From the NCBI GenBank assembly GCA_008477525.1, contig SPDT01000004.1, forward strand, positions 3,348,001-3,412,000: 64,000 nucleotides of DNA, given 5' to 3'. The position numbers were made by a program, and so were the translations under genes. The notes beneath the pieces are model-generated. The model was not told the DNA's origin. It did not search any database and worked only from the letters and a program-made list of their open reading frames with translations. Source of the stretch: Hypomyces perniciosus (taxonomy: Eukaryota > Ascomycota > Sordariomycetes > Hypocreales > Hypocreaceae). Shown one piece after another: positions 11,316 through 21,871 of the stretch (position 1 is the stretch's first letter; every line of letters starts with the position of its first letter).

Positions 11316-11966
11316 TTAGTTGACAGAAATGCGTCGTGGCTCGTGCTTCGCCGCCTTCGGCACAACAATAGCGAGGATGCCATCCTTGAAGTTGGCGCTC
11401 ACATTGTCCTGGCTCACGCGGGAAGGGAAGCTGAAGCTGCGAGAGAACTCGCCGATGCTGCGTTCCGTGAGCCAATACTTGGCCGTATCGGTTGACTTTT
11501 GGGTGGTGGCCTTTTCTTCAACTTCTCCAGAGGGTGCAGCAGAAGTAACTTCATGAGAGGCGGCTTCAGGTTCATTTTCAACGGTGGCTTGATGTGAGGC
11601 CTTGGGCTGCTCTTCACCCTCGGTGATGGCACCGCTCATTGTCACACCTTCGAGGTGTTCAGCAGGAGGGTTGCCAGCTGTGTAGGTGCGTTCGACCTTG
11701 CCGCGAATGAGCATGGTCTGCGGGTCTGTGAATTCGATGTGGACATCGTCCTTGTTCATGCCAGGAAGCTCGCCGTGGAGTTCATAAGCTTCGCTGGTCT
11801 CACGGACATCGAACCTGGGCTGCCATTGCGGGAGACCAGAGCGGCGACCATGGTGATGTTGTCCGGTATTTGCTTGTCGAGAGTAGTTGTCAAAGTCCTC
11901 GAGGAGGCGGAAGAGGGGAGTGAAGGAGCTCTCAGGGGTGTAGAAGTTGCGCTGGAAGAAGGCCAT
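11316..11966 (-). CDS. Small heat-shock protein, Hsp20/Hsp30 type
   Basis: ATP-independent chaperone that binds unfolding proteins as an oligomer in the cytosol. Single exon, 216 aa, start ATG 11966 (MAFFQRNFYTPESSF), stop TAA 11316-11318. The frame is open upstream to 12011 without another ATG. The alpha-crystallin domain spans about residues 50-205: RFDVRETSEAYELHGELPGM (51-70), then a long Glu/Ala/Ser-rich hydrophilic insert (about 92-163), then KYWLTERSIGEFSRSFSFP (163-181) and the conserved GILAIVVPK (196-204). The C-terminal RRISVN contains an I-x-V motif of the type that anchors oligomer contacts. The insert splitting the domain is usual for the filamentous-fungal Hsp30 group. Upstream lie a TATA box and a heat-shock element, so strong heat induction is expected. 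Confidence 0.95.
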   Translation of the reverse strand: MAFFQRNFYTPESSFTPLFRLLEDFDNYSRQANTGQHHHGRRSGLPQWQPRFDVRETSEAYELHGELPGMNKDDVHIEFTDPQTMLIRGKVERTYTAGNPPAEHLEGVTMSGAITEGEEQPKASHQATVENEPEAASHEVTSAAPSGEVEEKATTQKSTDTAKYWLTERSIGEFSRSFSFPSRVSQDNVSANFKDGILAIVVPKAAKHEPRRISVN

Positions 11967-12146
11967 TGTGCGAGTGGGAGTATTAATGGGCTTTGAAGAG
12001 ATTCGCTTCAAGATGCGTTGAGGTCGTTGATGAAGAGATGTTCTGCAAATTTGAATAAGCTGCTTTGCTTGTTGCTTGTGTGTTGTGTTTGAAGTGTGTT
12101 GTCTGATGGAGATGAGAATAGTGGCGAGGGGATTGCGACTGGATTC

Positions 12147-12152
12147 TTTATA
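12147..12152 (-). promoter_or_regulatory. TATA box of the small heat-shock gene
   Basis: TATAAA on the minus strand (GTATAAAGAA context), 181 bp before the ATG at 11966. The region between is a pyrimidine- and CAA-rich leader like that of highly expressed fungal heat-shock genes. Confidence 0.6.
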
Positions 12153-12325
12153 CTTGAAGCGGTGTGCTCGGAGATGGTTCTCCGAGGTTCGTGAATGCCC
12201 TTGAAAGTAGCCATTTGGTGGATTCTAGAATAATGGTGTGATAGCAATTATGCGATCACGATGTTAGTGATGGAGAGGTGACTTCACGATGATGCTCGCA
12301 TCGCGAAGAACTCACTGAGATACTG

Positions 12326-12343
12326 GAAGCTTCCAGCATCTTC
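12326..12343 (-). promoter_or_regulatory. Heat-shock element, four 5-bp units
   Basis: Reading the plus strand from 12326: GAA-gc-TTC-ca-GCA-tc-TTC. This is the alternating nGAAn array bound by Hsf1 trimers, with three perfect units and one single mismatch. It sits about 175 bp upstream of the TATA box of the small heat-shock gene. The element is symmetric, so strand is nominal. Confidence 0.6.
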
Positions 12344-13047
12344 GGTCGCTGATGAGCCACTGTAGGTGTGCTAACAACCTAGGACTGGTGGGGTCAGTAC
12401 GTACCTCCAAGCCTTTCAACATCGAGCAAATCAAGTTATTGTTAAATAAATCACACAATAGTCGGCTATTCACAGGAGAAAGTAAATGCAATGTAGATTT
12501 TCCTTTAGTCAGTTAATTTACATGTCCTTTTTTCAGTTCATACACTACCAGATGATAGATACGTTTGGCACAAGCAGGTGTTCGCTATAATGCGTAAATG
12601 TTCGTATGGACTACTAGTTAACCCTAACCCCAGCCACCCCAACCTCAACCTTCTCGTTGTCTGTCAGCTGTTTGGTCAGCCTCAACTGCATGGTTCAGAA
12701 ATGCAATCCAAGGACAAGAGAACTGATGTTCTTGATGTGTTCTAAATGTGCATCATTAATTCTCTAGATATGCAAACGTAGATAACAGAGGCAATAGGTG
12801 ATGGATCCCATATCTCCGCAGTGACCGTCCAACCCAAGCCTCCAAATTAAGCCTAATTCCTGATTGCCTAATCCGGCAATTGAGAATTGGGGTGTAGTAC
12901 CTATTGCCGATCCCTATCTTTGTAATACATACTAGTACTCCGTACGGAGTAGACTGGACTAAAAGGCGAAGTCCTTTTATGTACTACTAGTAGTTGGCTT
13001 CCAGAGGACCCACCAACGGGTATAGGACTACCCTTCAAAAAGGGTAT
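12344..13047. other. Intergenic region between Hsp gene and tRNA
   Basis: No gene seen. Holds an isolated CCCTAACCCC-like string near 12621 and a 16-bp palindrome at 12936-12951. Confidence 0.4.
12936..12951. repeat. Perfect 16-bp palindrome TACTCCGTACGGAGTA
   Basis: The sequence equals its own reverse complement over 16 bases. A related half, TACGGAGTA, occurs near 11053. Could be a hairpin, a protein site or a scrap of a small inverted-repeat element; nothing else distinguishes these. Confidence 0.5.
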
Positions 13048-13053
13048 AAAAAA
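13048..13053 (-). terminator. RNA polymerase III terminator (T6)
   Basis: Six A on the plus strand are six T on the tRNA strand, 10 nt after the mature 3' end of the tRNA at 13064. Confidence 0.7.
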
Positions 13054-13063
13054 GTAATATGCA

Positions 13064-13145
13064 TGCGTAATCTGGGAATCGAACCCAGGGCTCCCCGACG
13101 CTGCTCGGATGGCAACGGAGAATTTTACCACTAAACCAATTACGC
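13064..13145 (-). tRNA. tRNA-Gly(GCC) with an 11-nt intron
   Basis: Full cloverleaf on the minus strand: acceptor stem GCGTAAT/ATTACGC plus discriminator A; D arm as in yeast tRNA-Gly; T arm CTGGG-TTCGATT-CCCAG. The anticodon stem is CTCCG/CGGGG (one G-U pair) around loop TTGCCA/T, anticodon GCC at 13111-13113. An 11-nt intron (13099-13109) interrupts the loop at the standard position one base 3' of the anticodon. Without it the RNA is 71 nt, the normal length for this tRNA. Long protein-coding frames overlapping this span are chance. Confidence 0.93.
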
Positions 13146-13479
13146 TTGGTATTTTCTGTGGGAAAAGTCTGTGCATTGTGAAGGGTTTGCAAAGAAACAC
13201 GACTTGGGCATTGCAATGTTGAGGTTCAATGGATTGACAAGATAGGTGAGTATCTAGTAGACAAGTGTAGGTTAACCGCAAATGGGCCTCTAGTCTATTC
13301 TTGGAGGAAGTGACCTCTTTTCCTGGAGGTCGCATGCAGCATAAGGTAGGTACTGTTTGTTGGTCAGCACTACGACCTCCTTACGACTACAACATCAGAA
13401 AAGTCGCCCTCGAGCAAAGCAAGACCAAGCGATCGCACTCAGACACCACGAAAACCAACATGCATAGCATGAAACTGAG

Positions 13480-14341
13480 ATGGAAATTGTATGCTGGGAC
13501 CCCTTTCTTTCGGATGGACCTAACTTCGAACAGGTACTGCGGATATTGGGGTTCAACGCCAAAGACAAACTTCTGTCGGCTGTTACCGCAGATATCCAGA
13601 CATTCCTCGAGTGGGTCCTAGATAATTTCCAGGGAATCAAGGCTCATTCTACCGTTCAATCCTACCTGTAGGTACTGAGTACAAGAGGTTTTTATTTCAA
13701 GTGTACCACAACTCAGCCGGACGCGATTTCGACCGGGAGGGCAACAGAGAAATCAACGACGTAAGTATTTTCTCAGATTAGCTCGTTGATAAGTTTTAAT
13801 TATTTTTCCAGTTGATCATCGGCTTTCTGACCGTCAAGTGCGAGTTGACAATAGAATGGAGGGAGCAGCCCGCACTGGCTGGCGTCACGACATCAGATAC
13901 CGAGGCGCTGCGTTACCATACTTATCTGTACTACATGCAACGATTGGGTATGACCACTGGTTTCGTGCAGATTTTGACACCTTGCGTCATACGAAGTGGT
14001 GTCGAGGGTGCGTTCTCCAAGACCAAGTATGGCAATCACGGCCGATATGGAACAGCTGTTGCCACACAGCCACAGCTTCAACAAGTCATGAAGCATAGGG
14101 ATGCGGGTGTTTACCAGGCGTACATGAATCGGTGGGCGCAAGTGGGCGCAAGTGGGCACCATCCATTGCTTCAATGCTAGGAACCCCATCCAAGACAGCC
14201 CGGTTCAAAGCTGCAAGCCACCTGAGCCGCTTCGTCGACCCAAGGGCACCAATACACCCCAGCTCCCGATCAGAAACGAGAGTATCGCCGAAGTCCCCCA
14301 CAGCAGCCTCATCACTCCCAGTAGTGGTGTACTTCGCTTGA
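13480..14341 (+). pseudogene. Decayed DUF3435 / FluG-domain gene
   Basis: Pieces in three frames together resemble the fungal DUF3435 (FluG-domain, C2H2-associated) family, known as large proteins with a tyrosine-recombinase-like fold. Piece 1 (13480-13668) contains FLEWVLDNFQGIKAHSTVQSYL and ends in TAG. Piece 2, in another frame (13689-13760), has VYHNSAGRDFDREGNREIND and runs through a good intron (13761-13811, GTAAGT...CCAG) into LIIGFLTVKCELTIEWREQPA. Piece 3 has QQVMKHRDAGVYQAYMN, then the frame is lost in a 10-bp tandem duplication (14132-14156). The ending, HLSRFVDPRAP, is in yet another frame to 14341. The central domain appears deleted. Family assignment is from memory of its motifs, so moderately sure; that it is broken is certain if the assignment holds. 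Confidence 0.6.
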
Positions 14342-14410
14342 TGCCAAGAGTTGGTAGGTATCAGACGGCGCAAAGGAAAGGCCACGTTATGACTGAAGAT
14401 GGCTTGCTGA

Positions 14411-14641
14411 GAAGTAATTTACCAATCGGAGGGTAGCTTCGGGTTTCCCGAGTGGGTAGGCTTGCTCCGTTACAAGGAACACACACTCTGCGACCAACAT
14501 GCCTCCAGGGGTATTTTGGTAGATCCAACCGATGGATACAGCAGAATCCTGAAGATCCGGGGTCTAGATCTGTCTCAGTCTTCCCTGCATGTGCTCATCG
14601 GTTGGATTTTCAATTGCGGTGGGAAAGACACTGTGCTGTGA
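14411..14641 (+). other. Protein-like open fragment, unassigned
   Basis: A 76-codon stretch without ATG start, containing GFPEWVGLLRYKEHTLC and LKIRGLDLSQSSLHVLIGW, reads like real protein and ends at TGA 14639-14641. It may be a further scrap of the preceding pseudogene or another dead gene. No family recognised. Confidence 0.25.
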
Positions 14642-15323
14642 GGTCGTTTGACAGTGGAGTCATCCCATTTGAGCACAAATAGTGCCATCAAAAGACTTGA
14701 GTCGTTTTGTCAATCGCACCAATCACGGCTTGCTCGTTGTCGATAAAAAGTTGCTCTCAAAAATCGCTTGATTATCTGTAATGGCAAAAATCGACATGAG
14801 ATCGTGTCATGCCTATCCTTTCAGACTTTCCTTCACCAACAGCGGCTCGTCACAGGGAGCTCCGGCCACTGACTCTAATACGGAAGATGACAAGGGTTAG
14901 CATTTACTGTATTAGCCTTCTGCTCCGTGCTCACAGGCGAAGCGGATGGCCTTCCTGATCCCCGCTCAGTGCTCGTATCCACAATATGCACTTCTTGCAT
15001 ATGTATTGTTGCGCGAATGGATGATTCTTGGCACTCGCTCTCGCGGTTTCTTGGGACGCGTCTTGGAGGTCTAGACTTCTGCTCAAGGAGTCAGAATCGC
15101 CCCCGCCATTGAAGAAATGGTTGGTACGCTCATCAGACTCTTCCCAAGTATCCTACAGATCGCGTATCCGAAGCTGCTGCTCGCCTCGCATCCTTCCTAT
15201 AATCCTTCCTATAATCCTATTCTTTGAGTAGTAAAGCGTCTGAAGCGCAAAACCTTTTCATCATCTTCCACTCGAGCCTTTGAAGCGGCCTCATGCTTAG
15301 CCGAGCTGAGCCGAGCTGAGATC
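14642..15323. other. Upstream region of the ABC transporter
   Basis: No supported gene. Contains two short tandem repeats: a CCTATAATCCTT-type repeat at about 15193-15222 and two copies of a CCGAGCTGAG decamer at 15301-15320, directly before the transporter start. Confidence 0.4.
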
Positions 15324-18300
15324 ATGTCTCCCATGCCTCAGCTTCTCTCCACTGCAGCATCTACCTTGTTTCTTTTGTTGCTACCGCTCCGTCTGTCAAA
15401 GCTTCGCACAGAAACAATTAAAGTCATTTCAGGGCACCGCGGCCATGGCAAGCTAGTGCGCAGTAAAAGGGTAATTAACCTGCTTGTATGAACTAACTCT
15501 GTAATTAGATGATTGCGATCGTGCTAGTAGTGGCCCAGTTAATCGGTCTGACCATAGCGGCATTCTCGACGTCCCAATACGACATTGGCCTTTTTTCTGC
15601 CATTACTTCCTTCATAGCATGCATAGGCCTCTGTCCATTGCTGTTACTCGAGCACGCCCGGTCTATCAAACCATCGGATCTCGGAGTCGTCTATCTACTT
15701 GTGTCCTTGGCCTGCGATTCTGCCGAGTTGGGAACGACCGTCTACGACAATGGCATGTTCACAGGTGTTTTGCCGGCCGTGGCGAATCTGTGCGTCAAAT
15801 TCCTGCTCCTGGTGGCTGAAAGTCGAGGAAAAGAAGCAATTCTTCGAGATTCTCGTAATCAATGGCCTCCAGAACAGTTGGCCGGCGTTTTGGGCAGGAC
15901 GTTCTTTTGGTGGATTAATCCGATTCTAGCCCAAGGAAACCGCAATATTCTTACTGGGGACAATCTCCCACCGATAGACCGTAAGCTGTCATCGAAATTA
16001 CGGCGCCACCGAGCCCTGCGAGCTTGGGATCAGAGAGGTAGTCCTGTGGTTCAAGCATAACATAATCTGCAAGGATTGCCTAACAAGTTCCTAGGCAAGC
16101 CGGAGACAAAGACAACACTGCCAAAGGTTTTGGTATTCAGCATGCTACCACATTTTCTCGAACCAATTATCCCGAGACTCTGCCTCATTGTCTTCCGCTA
16201 CGCTCAGCCAGTTCTTATCAGCACTGCCATCCGCTCCATGAGCAACTCATCAGGGCAATCTTCGGAAACGGGTTATTCAGTAATCTTGATGGCCATCATC
16301 GTCTATATTGGCTTAACGGTCAGTGTGTTCTCTTGGCTCTTGTATGTTTGATCACTAAGTGGCATATGTAGATATCCAAGGCAGTGTACCAGCACCGTCT
16401 CAATCGCCTCAAGATCATGATCAGAGGCGCCGTTGTTGGGCTCATCAACAACAAGTCGCTAAGACAGCAGTCAAGCGGCTGCGACGACGGAAGAGCCGTG
16501 ACATTGATGAGTACAGATGCAGAAAATATAAGCCAAGCTGCGTCCATGTTCCATGAGACTTGGGCGCAGATCATCGAAGTCGTATTGGGCATAACGATGC
16601 TAGCCCGAGAAGTCGGATGGGTTTGCCCAGTTCCACTTGTCATCATCTTCTGTGAGTTTTCCTTGGTCATCCGTTCGACGAGAAAAAAACCTGACCATCA
16701 TTTGAGTCTGCTCCCGAATGAGTCGATACTTGGCAAAAAACCTCCAGAGCAAGCAAAAGGACTGGACAGTGGCTACTCAAAACCGAATTGCTATGACCAC
16801 ATCAATGCTTTCCTCAATGAAGAGCTTGAAGATGCTTGGGGTGACTACATACACAGAATCCCTGGTTCATGCTCTGCGGCTTCGAGAGCTAGATATGGCC
16901 AAGAAAGTGCGTTGGATGATGGTCGCATATAACGCGAGCGGTATGTTCTTTGTGTGATCTTAAATTTTGATTCATTTCATGACTCTTGCAGCAAATGCTC
17001 TCGGGATATTCTCTCCCATCATCACTTTCGTGCTGTTTGTTCTCATAGCTAGTTTGAATGGCTCTGCACTCGACAACGAAACCGCATTTACGACCACCGC
17101 ACTCCTCGGGTTGGTAACTCACCCTGCGAACATGATCATGTCGATTGTGCCACAGGCGGTAGGTTCCCTGGCCGCTTTCGAACGAATCCAGCAATATCTC
17201 TTGCAGCCGCCTCGATGTGATCAGAGATTGGCGTTGAAGAAAGTAGGAGACAGCCCTACCGACATTTCACCAGCCATTTGCATCCAGGACCTAATCATTC
17301 AACCTACTCCATCAATGCCTCCGATCCTCGCAAACATGAGCCTTGTCATCAACAAAGGGTCAGTTGTTATTTGCTCCGGACCAGTTGGGAGTGGCAAAAC
17401 GATGCTTGCCAAATCCCTCATGGGAGAACTTCCCACGGCTGGCGGAACAATAACAGTGTCGTCGAAGCGTATAGGTTGCTGTGAACAGTCGCCCTGGCTA
17501 CCAAACGGGACTCTTAAAGAAGCTGTCTGTGGCTTTTTGCCAGAAGAACCAAGCTGGTACGAACAGGTCATCCGACTTTGCTGTCTTGAAGAGGACCTTT
17601 TGGCACTTCCCAACGGAGACAACACCATGATAGGAAGCCGGGGCTTGAATCTTTCTGGGGGACAACGACAACGTGTGGTATGTTTTTATTCGCTTTCTTC
17701 TTTTCACGCAGAAGGATATCGACTTGAAACGACTTCTTGTCAGAGCCATCACGAGTTACGCTATGCTACTCGAGTACACCATGGCCCCACCTTTTGAGAC
17801 AATCTCTTTGCCCAGGCCTTCCACAGAGAGACTCGGAAATTTGTTCGCTAACATGAATTCAGGCTCTTGCTCGTGCTGTGTACGCCCGTTGTGAGATTGT
17901 GCTTTTGGATGATAGCTTCAGCGCCCTTGACGGCAAGACAGAAAGCCGAATCGTGGAAAACCTCTTCAGTGCAGCAGGTCTTTTCAGGAAGATGGGCACA
18001 ACTGTCTTTTTCATCACTAACTCTGGTCAGTCCAAGACTTCTACGCTTCAGATGAGGTGAATGCTCACAACATAAAGCTACGCATTTCCATTTGGCAGAC
18101 TGGTTGGTTATCCTCGGTGATGGTACCGTCACCTACCAAGGAACATGGGCTGGCTTGACACAAGACCCGAAATACATCCTCAAAGCTCATTTCAATGAGG
18201 CAAAAAACAGTGTTACTGAGGAACAACCCCAGGTGGACAAGACAGTGCAGAGTCAGAGTCTCAAAGTTGCCGAAGCCACCTCCGATCTGAACAGGGCAAC

Positions 18301-20782
18301 CGGGGATGTTTCGCTTTATGGTAGCGTCCCGACTCAGCTATACAACTTCCCCCGGTGCTAACATGACTCTCCCACACAGGTTATTATCTCCAGGCGGTTG
18401 GCTTTCGGAACTTCCTTCTTCTTCTAGCTTGCACGTCGTCATACTCGTTCTTCATAACATTCCCCCAGTATTGGTTGCAAAAGTGGACTGAAGCGCCGGT
18501 CTCCCAAACAGTGTTTTATATTGGGGGCTATCTCATTTCATCCGTCTTGGCGTGGACGTCCACTAATGGTTCAATGTGGTGAGTGCACTGCTAACTTCTG
18601 ATCAACAGCGATGCTGAGTTTAGAGAAGGTCCACGCATATTCTCGTTGCACCCGAGTCGGGAGCTGAACTACACCGCCGCCTTCTTTCGACTATCATTAG
18701 GTTCGTGCACACTACCCTGTCCGCTGCTGTCCTTGTGCTGATGAGAGATAGAGCCCCATTGTCATATTTTTCGATCACTGACACCGGAGTTATACTAAAT
18801 CGGTTGGTTAGGACACCAAATAGAATGTGCCACGTGCTGACTTGTTACAGTTTCAGTCAAGATATCCAGCTGGTTGATAGGCAGCTGCCACCAGCCATTC
18901 TATCCATATCGAATCGTGAGTATTTCTGAACCTCTCCAAAGCGCTTTTGCTCATTATTGCAGAGGTCTTTAAGCTTCTGGTGCAAACTGTTTTGCTTTTT
19001 AGTGCGCAGAAGCTAATAGCACTGACACTCCCCCTTTGCGTCGTAACTGTGTATGTGGTGCAAAGAGTATATCTGCGCACGTCGCGACAACTGCGATTGC
19101 TTGACCTCGAATCACAATCTGCAGTATATTCAAGTTTTCTCGAGTCGGTATGGCAAACCTTAGATGTAGGGTTGCTTCCTGTCTAACGATATTATAGGTT
19201 GAGGGTATTGCTACAATCCGGGCTTTTGGTTGGGAGAAACAAGTCGAGCATGCCAATATCCGTTGTCTCGATAAATCTCAGCAGCCGTCTTACATCCTCT
19301 TCTGTCTTCAAAACTGGCTGAGTATCGTTCTTGACCTCATGGTTGCTGCGATAGCAACCGGCCTTATCACTCTTGCTATTTTCATCAGGGGAACGACAAC
19401 AGCCGGACAGATTGGCATGGCACTGAATATTGTGTTAGTTGCGAACACAACCCTCCTTGGTCTTGTGATATCTTGGACAAATATGGAGATATCTCTGGGC
19501 GCCATGTACGCTTTTCCATCTCTTTGCCGCTCCTTTTTTACTTCCTTCTCTACTATTTGATTTCTTTTCGTTGCTTCCTCTTCATGTGGTGCACTAAGCG
19601 TGACAGCTGCCTGTGCCACATTGAAGTTCCTGACACGTATCTCTAGCCTTTATACGGCTTACCAGAGGCATGAACTTGCTGCATCTGTGCTGACGACTTG
19701 TTAGATCTCGCTTGAAGAACCTGGAAGCCGAGACGCCGAGAGAGGACAAACCACATGAAGATTATGTGCCTGTGGAAACTTGGCCGTCATCTGGGGTTGT
19801 CGAGTTGGACAATGTCACTGTCGCATACAAGTAAGACAAGCATGGATAGCAGGCTGGTTTCTGAAACTAACTTCTCTACTCAGTCCCGAAGCATTAGCCC
19901 TACAGGATGTCACCGTGAAGATTTCGGCAGGCCAACAATTGGCCATTTGTGGCCGAACGGGCAGGTATGTGGCTTTGCGGTATATTCTACCTTTTTCTAA
20001 CCCTCCTGCTGACATGCTTTTGGGTATCCACAGCGGGAAGAGCACTCTGTTACTCACTCTTCTGCGTCTCCTGGATATACAGTCCGGAAGCATCAAGATA
20101 GACGGGGTCGATCTGAGCCTGGTCCCACGGTCTCTGATTCGACAAAGATGCTTCATCACAGTTTCTCAGGAGAACTTCGTCCTTGGTCAAGCCAGTCTTC
20201 GCTTCAACCTCGATGTAAGGAGAACTTTGTCTAGTTTCGTATCCATAGTCGTGAAAGGAATTGGCTGACCTTCTCGATATCCAGCCTTCTGCATCCCTTC
20301 CGGATGGAACCATAGTTGCAGCTCTTCAAAGAACTTACCTTTGGTCACATTTCGAATCGGGAGACTCTGTACCTACAAAAGCCCGCCAAATATTGGACAG
20401 TTCCATCTCTTCCTTGCCGCAAATGTCTGCCGGGCAATCGCAACTGTTTGCACTAGCTCGAGCGATCCTTCGACTTCAATCCCTCAACCAGCAACCTGAT
20501 GTATCGGGATCCCAACTCAACAATGGACGCATCATGCCGATTCTCCTACTCGATGAGGCTACATCGTCGCTCGACTCCGAGACCGAATCTGCCATACGCA
20601 GCATCATACACCAAGAGTTTACAGAGAAGGGGCACACCGTTATTACCACCACGCATAGGTTGAGTGGCGTGACTGAGGTGATGCGGTCGGGCCAGGATAC
20701 TGTCGCTTTGTTGTCCAAGGGGAAGATTGAGAAAATCGGTGGGGTGGAGGATGTCTTGGACATGACGGTTCTGCAGAAATAG
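15324..20782 (+). CDS. ABC-C (MRP-type) multidrug transporter, 18 exons
   Basis: ATP-driven exporter of conjugates or drugs, order TMD0/TMD1-NBD1-TMD2-NBD2. Exon ends: 15324-15470, 15509-16037, 16095-16318, 16372-16651, 16707-16940, 16992-17677, 17863-18025, 18078-18320, 18380-18578, 18629-18700, 18752-18802, 18851-18915, 18963-19147, 19198-19505, 19705-19830, 19884-19964, 20034-20214, 20285-20782. The sum is 4,272 nt, 1,423 aa, all phases agree. NBD1: Walker A GPVGSGKT (about 601), signature LSGGQ (about 692), Walker B IVLLDD, and no H-loop histidine (FFITNS). NBD2: Walker A GRTGSGKS split by an intron (about 1194), degenerate signature MSAGQ, Walker B ILLLDEATSSLD, H-loop TTTHR. One weak and one consensus site is typical of ABC-C. 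The start at 15324 is the least certain point; relatives often have a longer N-terminus. Confidence 0.88.
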
Positions 20783-20929
20783 ATCTACAACACTATTTTG
20801 TCTAGTGTCACTGGGCTGTATTATCGCTTAGCCAAATAGAGAAAGAAGGCGTGATCTTCTTACTAACGATGAGCTTCAGAGTTTGACGATTAGAAAATCT
20901 GAGCTCCTTTCGTCGTGGTCGGTAAGAAT
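20783..20929. other. 3' flank of the ABC transporter gene
   Basis: Short stretch of mixed composition, presumably the 3' UTR, before repeat-derived sequence begins. Confidence 0.4.
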
Positions 20930-21302
20930 ATAAGGATGTTGTTAAGATAAATAACTACAAAGATATCGAGGTATTCTCGTAGTACATAGTTAATTATTAT
21001 CTAGAAGGTAGCGGGTACGTTAGCAAGTCCGAAGGGCATCACGAGGTATTCCAAATATCCCTAGCGTTTACGGAACGCTGTTTTCTACTCTTCGCCTTCC
21101 TGAATTCTAATTACGTTATAGGCTCCCTCAAGGTCGAGAGCCGTAAACTATTTCGTATTATACAGTTAGTCTCGCAGTTCCGAGATAAGTAGTAGCGGGT
21201 ATCAATTTGTAATACTATTAGAAAGGGGCTGGTGGGGCCCGACACGGAATCCGACTTGCTAGTGACGATCCCGGAGCGCCTACTAGCAATAGTCTCCGAC
21301 AT
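20930..21302 (-). pseudogene. Ty3/gypsy reverse-transcriptase fragment
   Basis: Minus-strand translation gives LTALDLEGAYNVIRIQEGEE, then EYLVMPFGLANVPATF and REYLDIFVVIYLNNILIF, all core gypsy RT blocks, with in-frame stops. The catalytic YLDD reads YLNN, two G-to-A changes as RIP would cause. It retains much more G+C than the RT copies further right and lies outside the LTRs of the outer element, so it is an older or separately inserted scrap. Confidence 0.85.
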
Positions 21303-21463
21303 CCGGTGTATTTAGTTCAAATCCCAGGACAAATCATCCATCTCGTGCGTAGTCATGGCCTATGCATTCTCTAGGCCGACAAGCGGCTTTTCCTGAGGCA
21401 CAAACCTTCTACGTTTGTAGTCATAGCAATTTTCGTGTGCTGCCTCGTAGATCCATGCGCTCT
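21303..21463. other. Unassigned GC-normal stretch abutting the outer LTR
   Basis: Composition is normal here, and the minus strand reads HENCYDYKRRRFVPQEKPLV in an open patch. It may be part of the same dead gypsy copy as 20930-21302 or a genic scrap; nothing decides it. Confidence 0.3.
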
Positions 21464-21871
21464 TGTCACGACCCGACCATGTCGAAGACCAGGTCACGGG
21501 GACACGGGAGAATATCGGCTACACTAACCAATCATTAGGAAGTGATTACCGCGCTAAAAGTAATCACTTAAACACTCACTACTCTAAAACATATAATTAT
21601 TTACTTAATCACTATATTATCGCAGTAATTGCAGCAACGCTTACTAAAATATTAGTGATTATATATAAATCTCTTTTATATATATATAATTAATTTATTA
21701 TTTATTTAATATAGTTATTTAAATAGTTATTAATAAATTATATTTACTAAAACTGCCGATTTTATAGAATTATAACTATATTACCCTATATAGTATTTAT
21801 CTTTAAGCTCTTTATTAATATAAACCTATAAACCTTAGTTTATCCCTTAAAAATTAACCTAAATTATTATA
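21464..21871 (+). repeat. Left LTR of the outer element (408 bp)
   Basis: Starts TGTCACGACCCGACC. Pairs base for base with 62449-62856. The first roughly 100 bases keep C and G where the right copy has T and A, while the last 150 bases show the reverse pattern. Confidence 0.9.

Noticed and set aside
12617..12632. Telomere-like TTAACCCTAACCCC string
   Set aside because: Only about one and a half units, in a gene-bearing region with no array; chance or a trivial scrap.
12901..13335. 144-codon minus-strand open frame
   Set aside because: It runs across the tRNA-Gly gene and has no family features; fortuitous.
15301..15320. Two copies of a 10-bp unit before the ABC transporter start
   Set aside because: Too short and too few copies to be called a regulatory array; noted in the upstream region only.
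901..20782. Secondary-metabolite cluster, suggested by an MFS and an ABC exporter
   Set aside because: No synthase, tailoring enzyme or cluster regulator between them; the genes in between are housekeeping or stress types.
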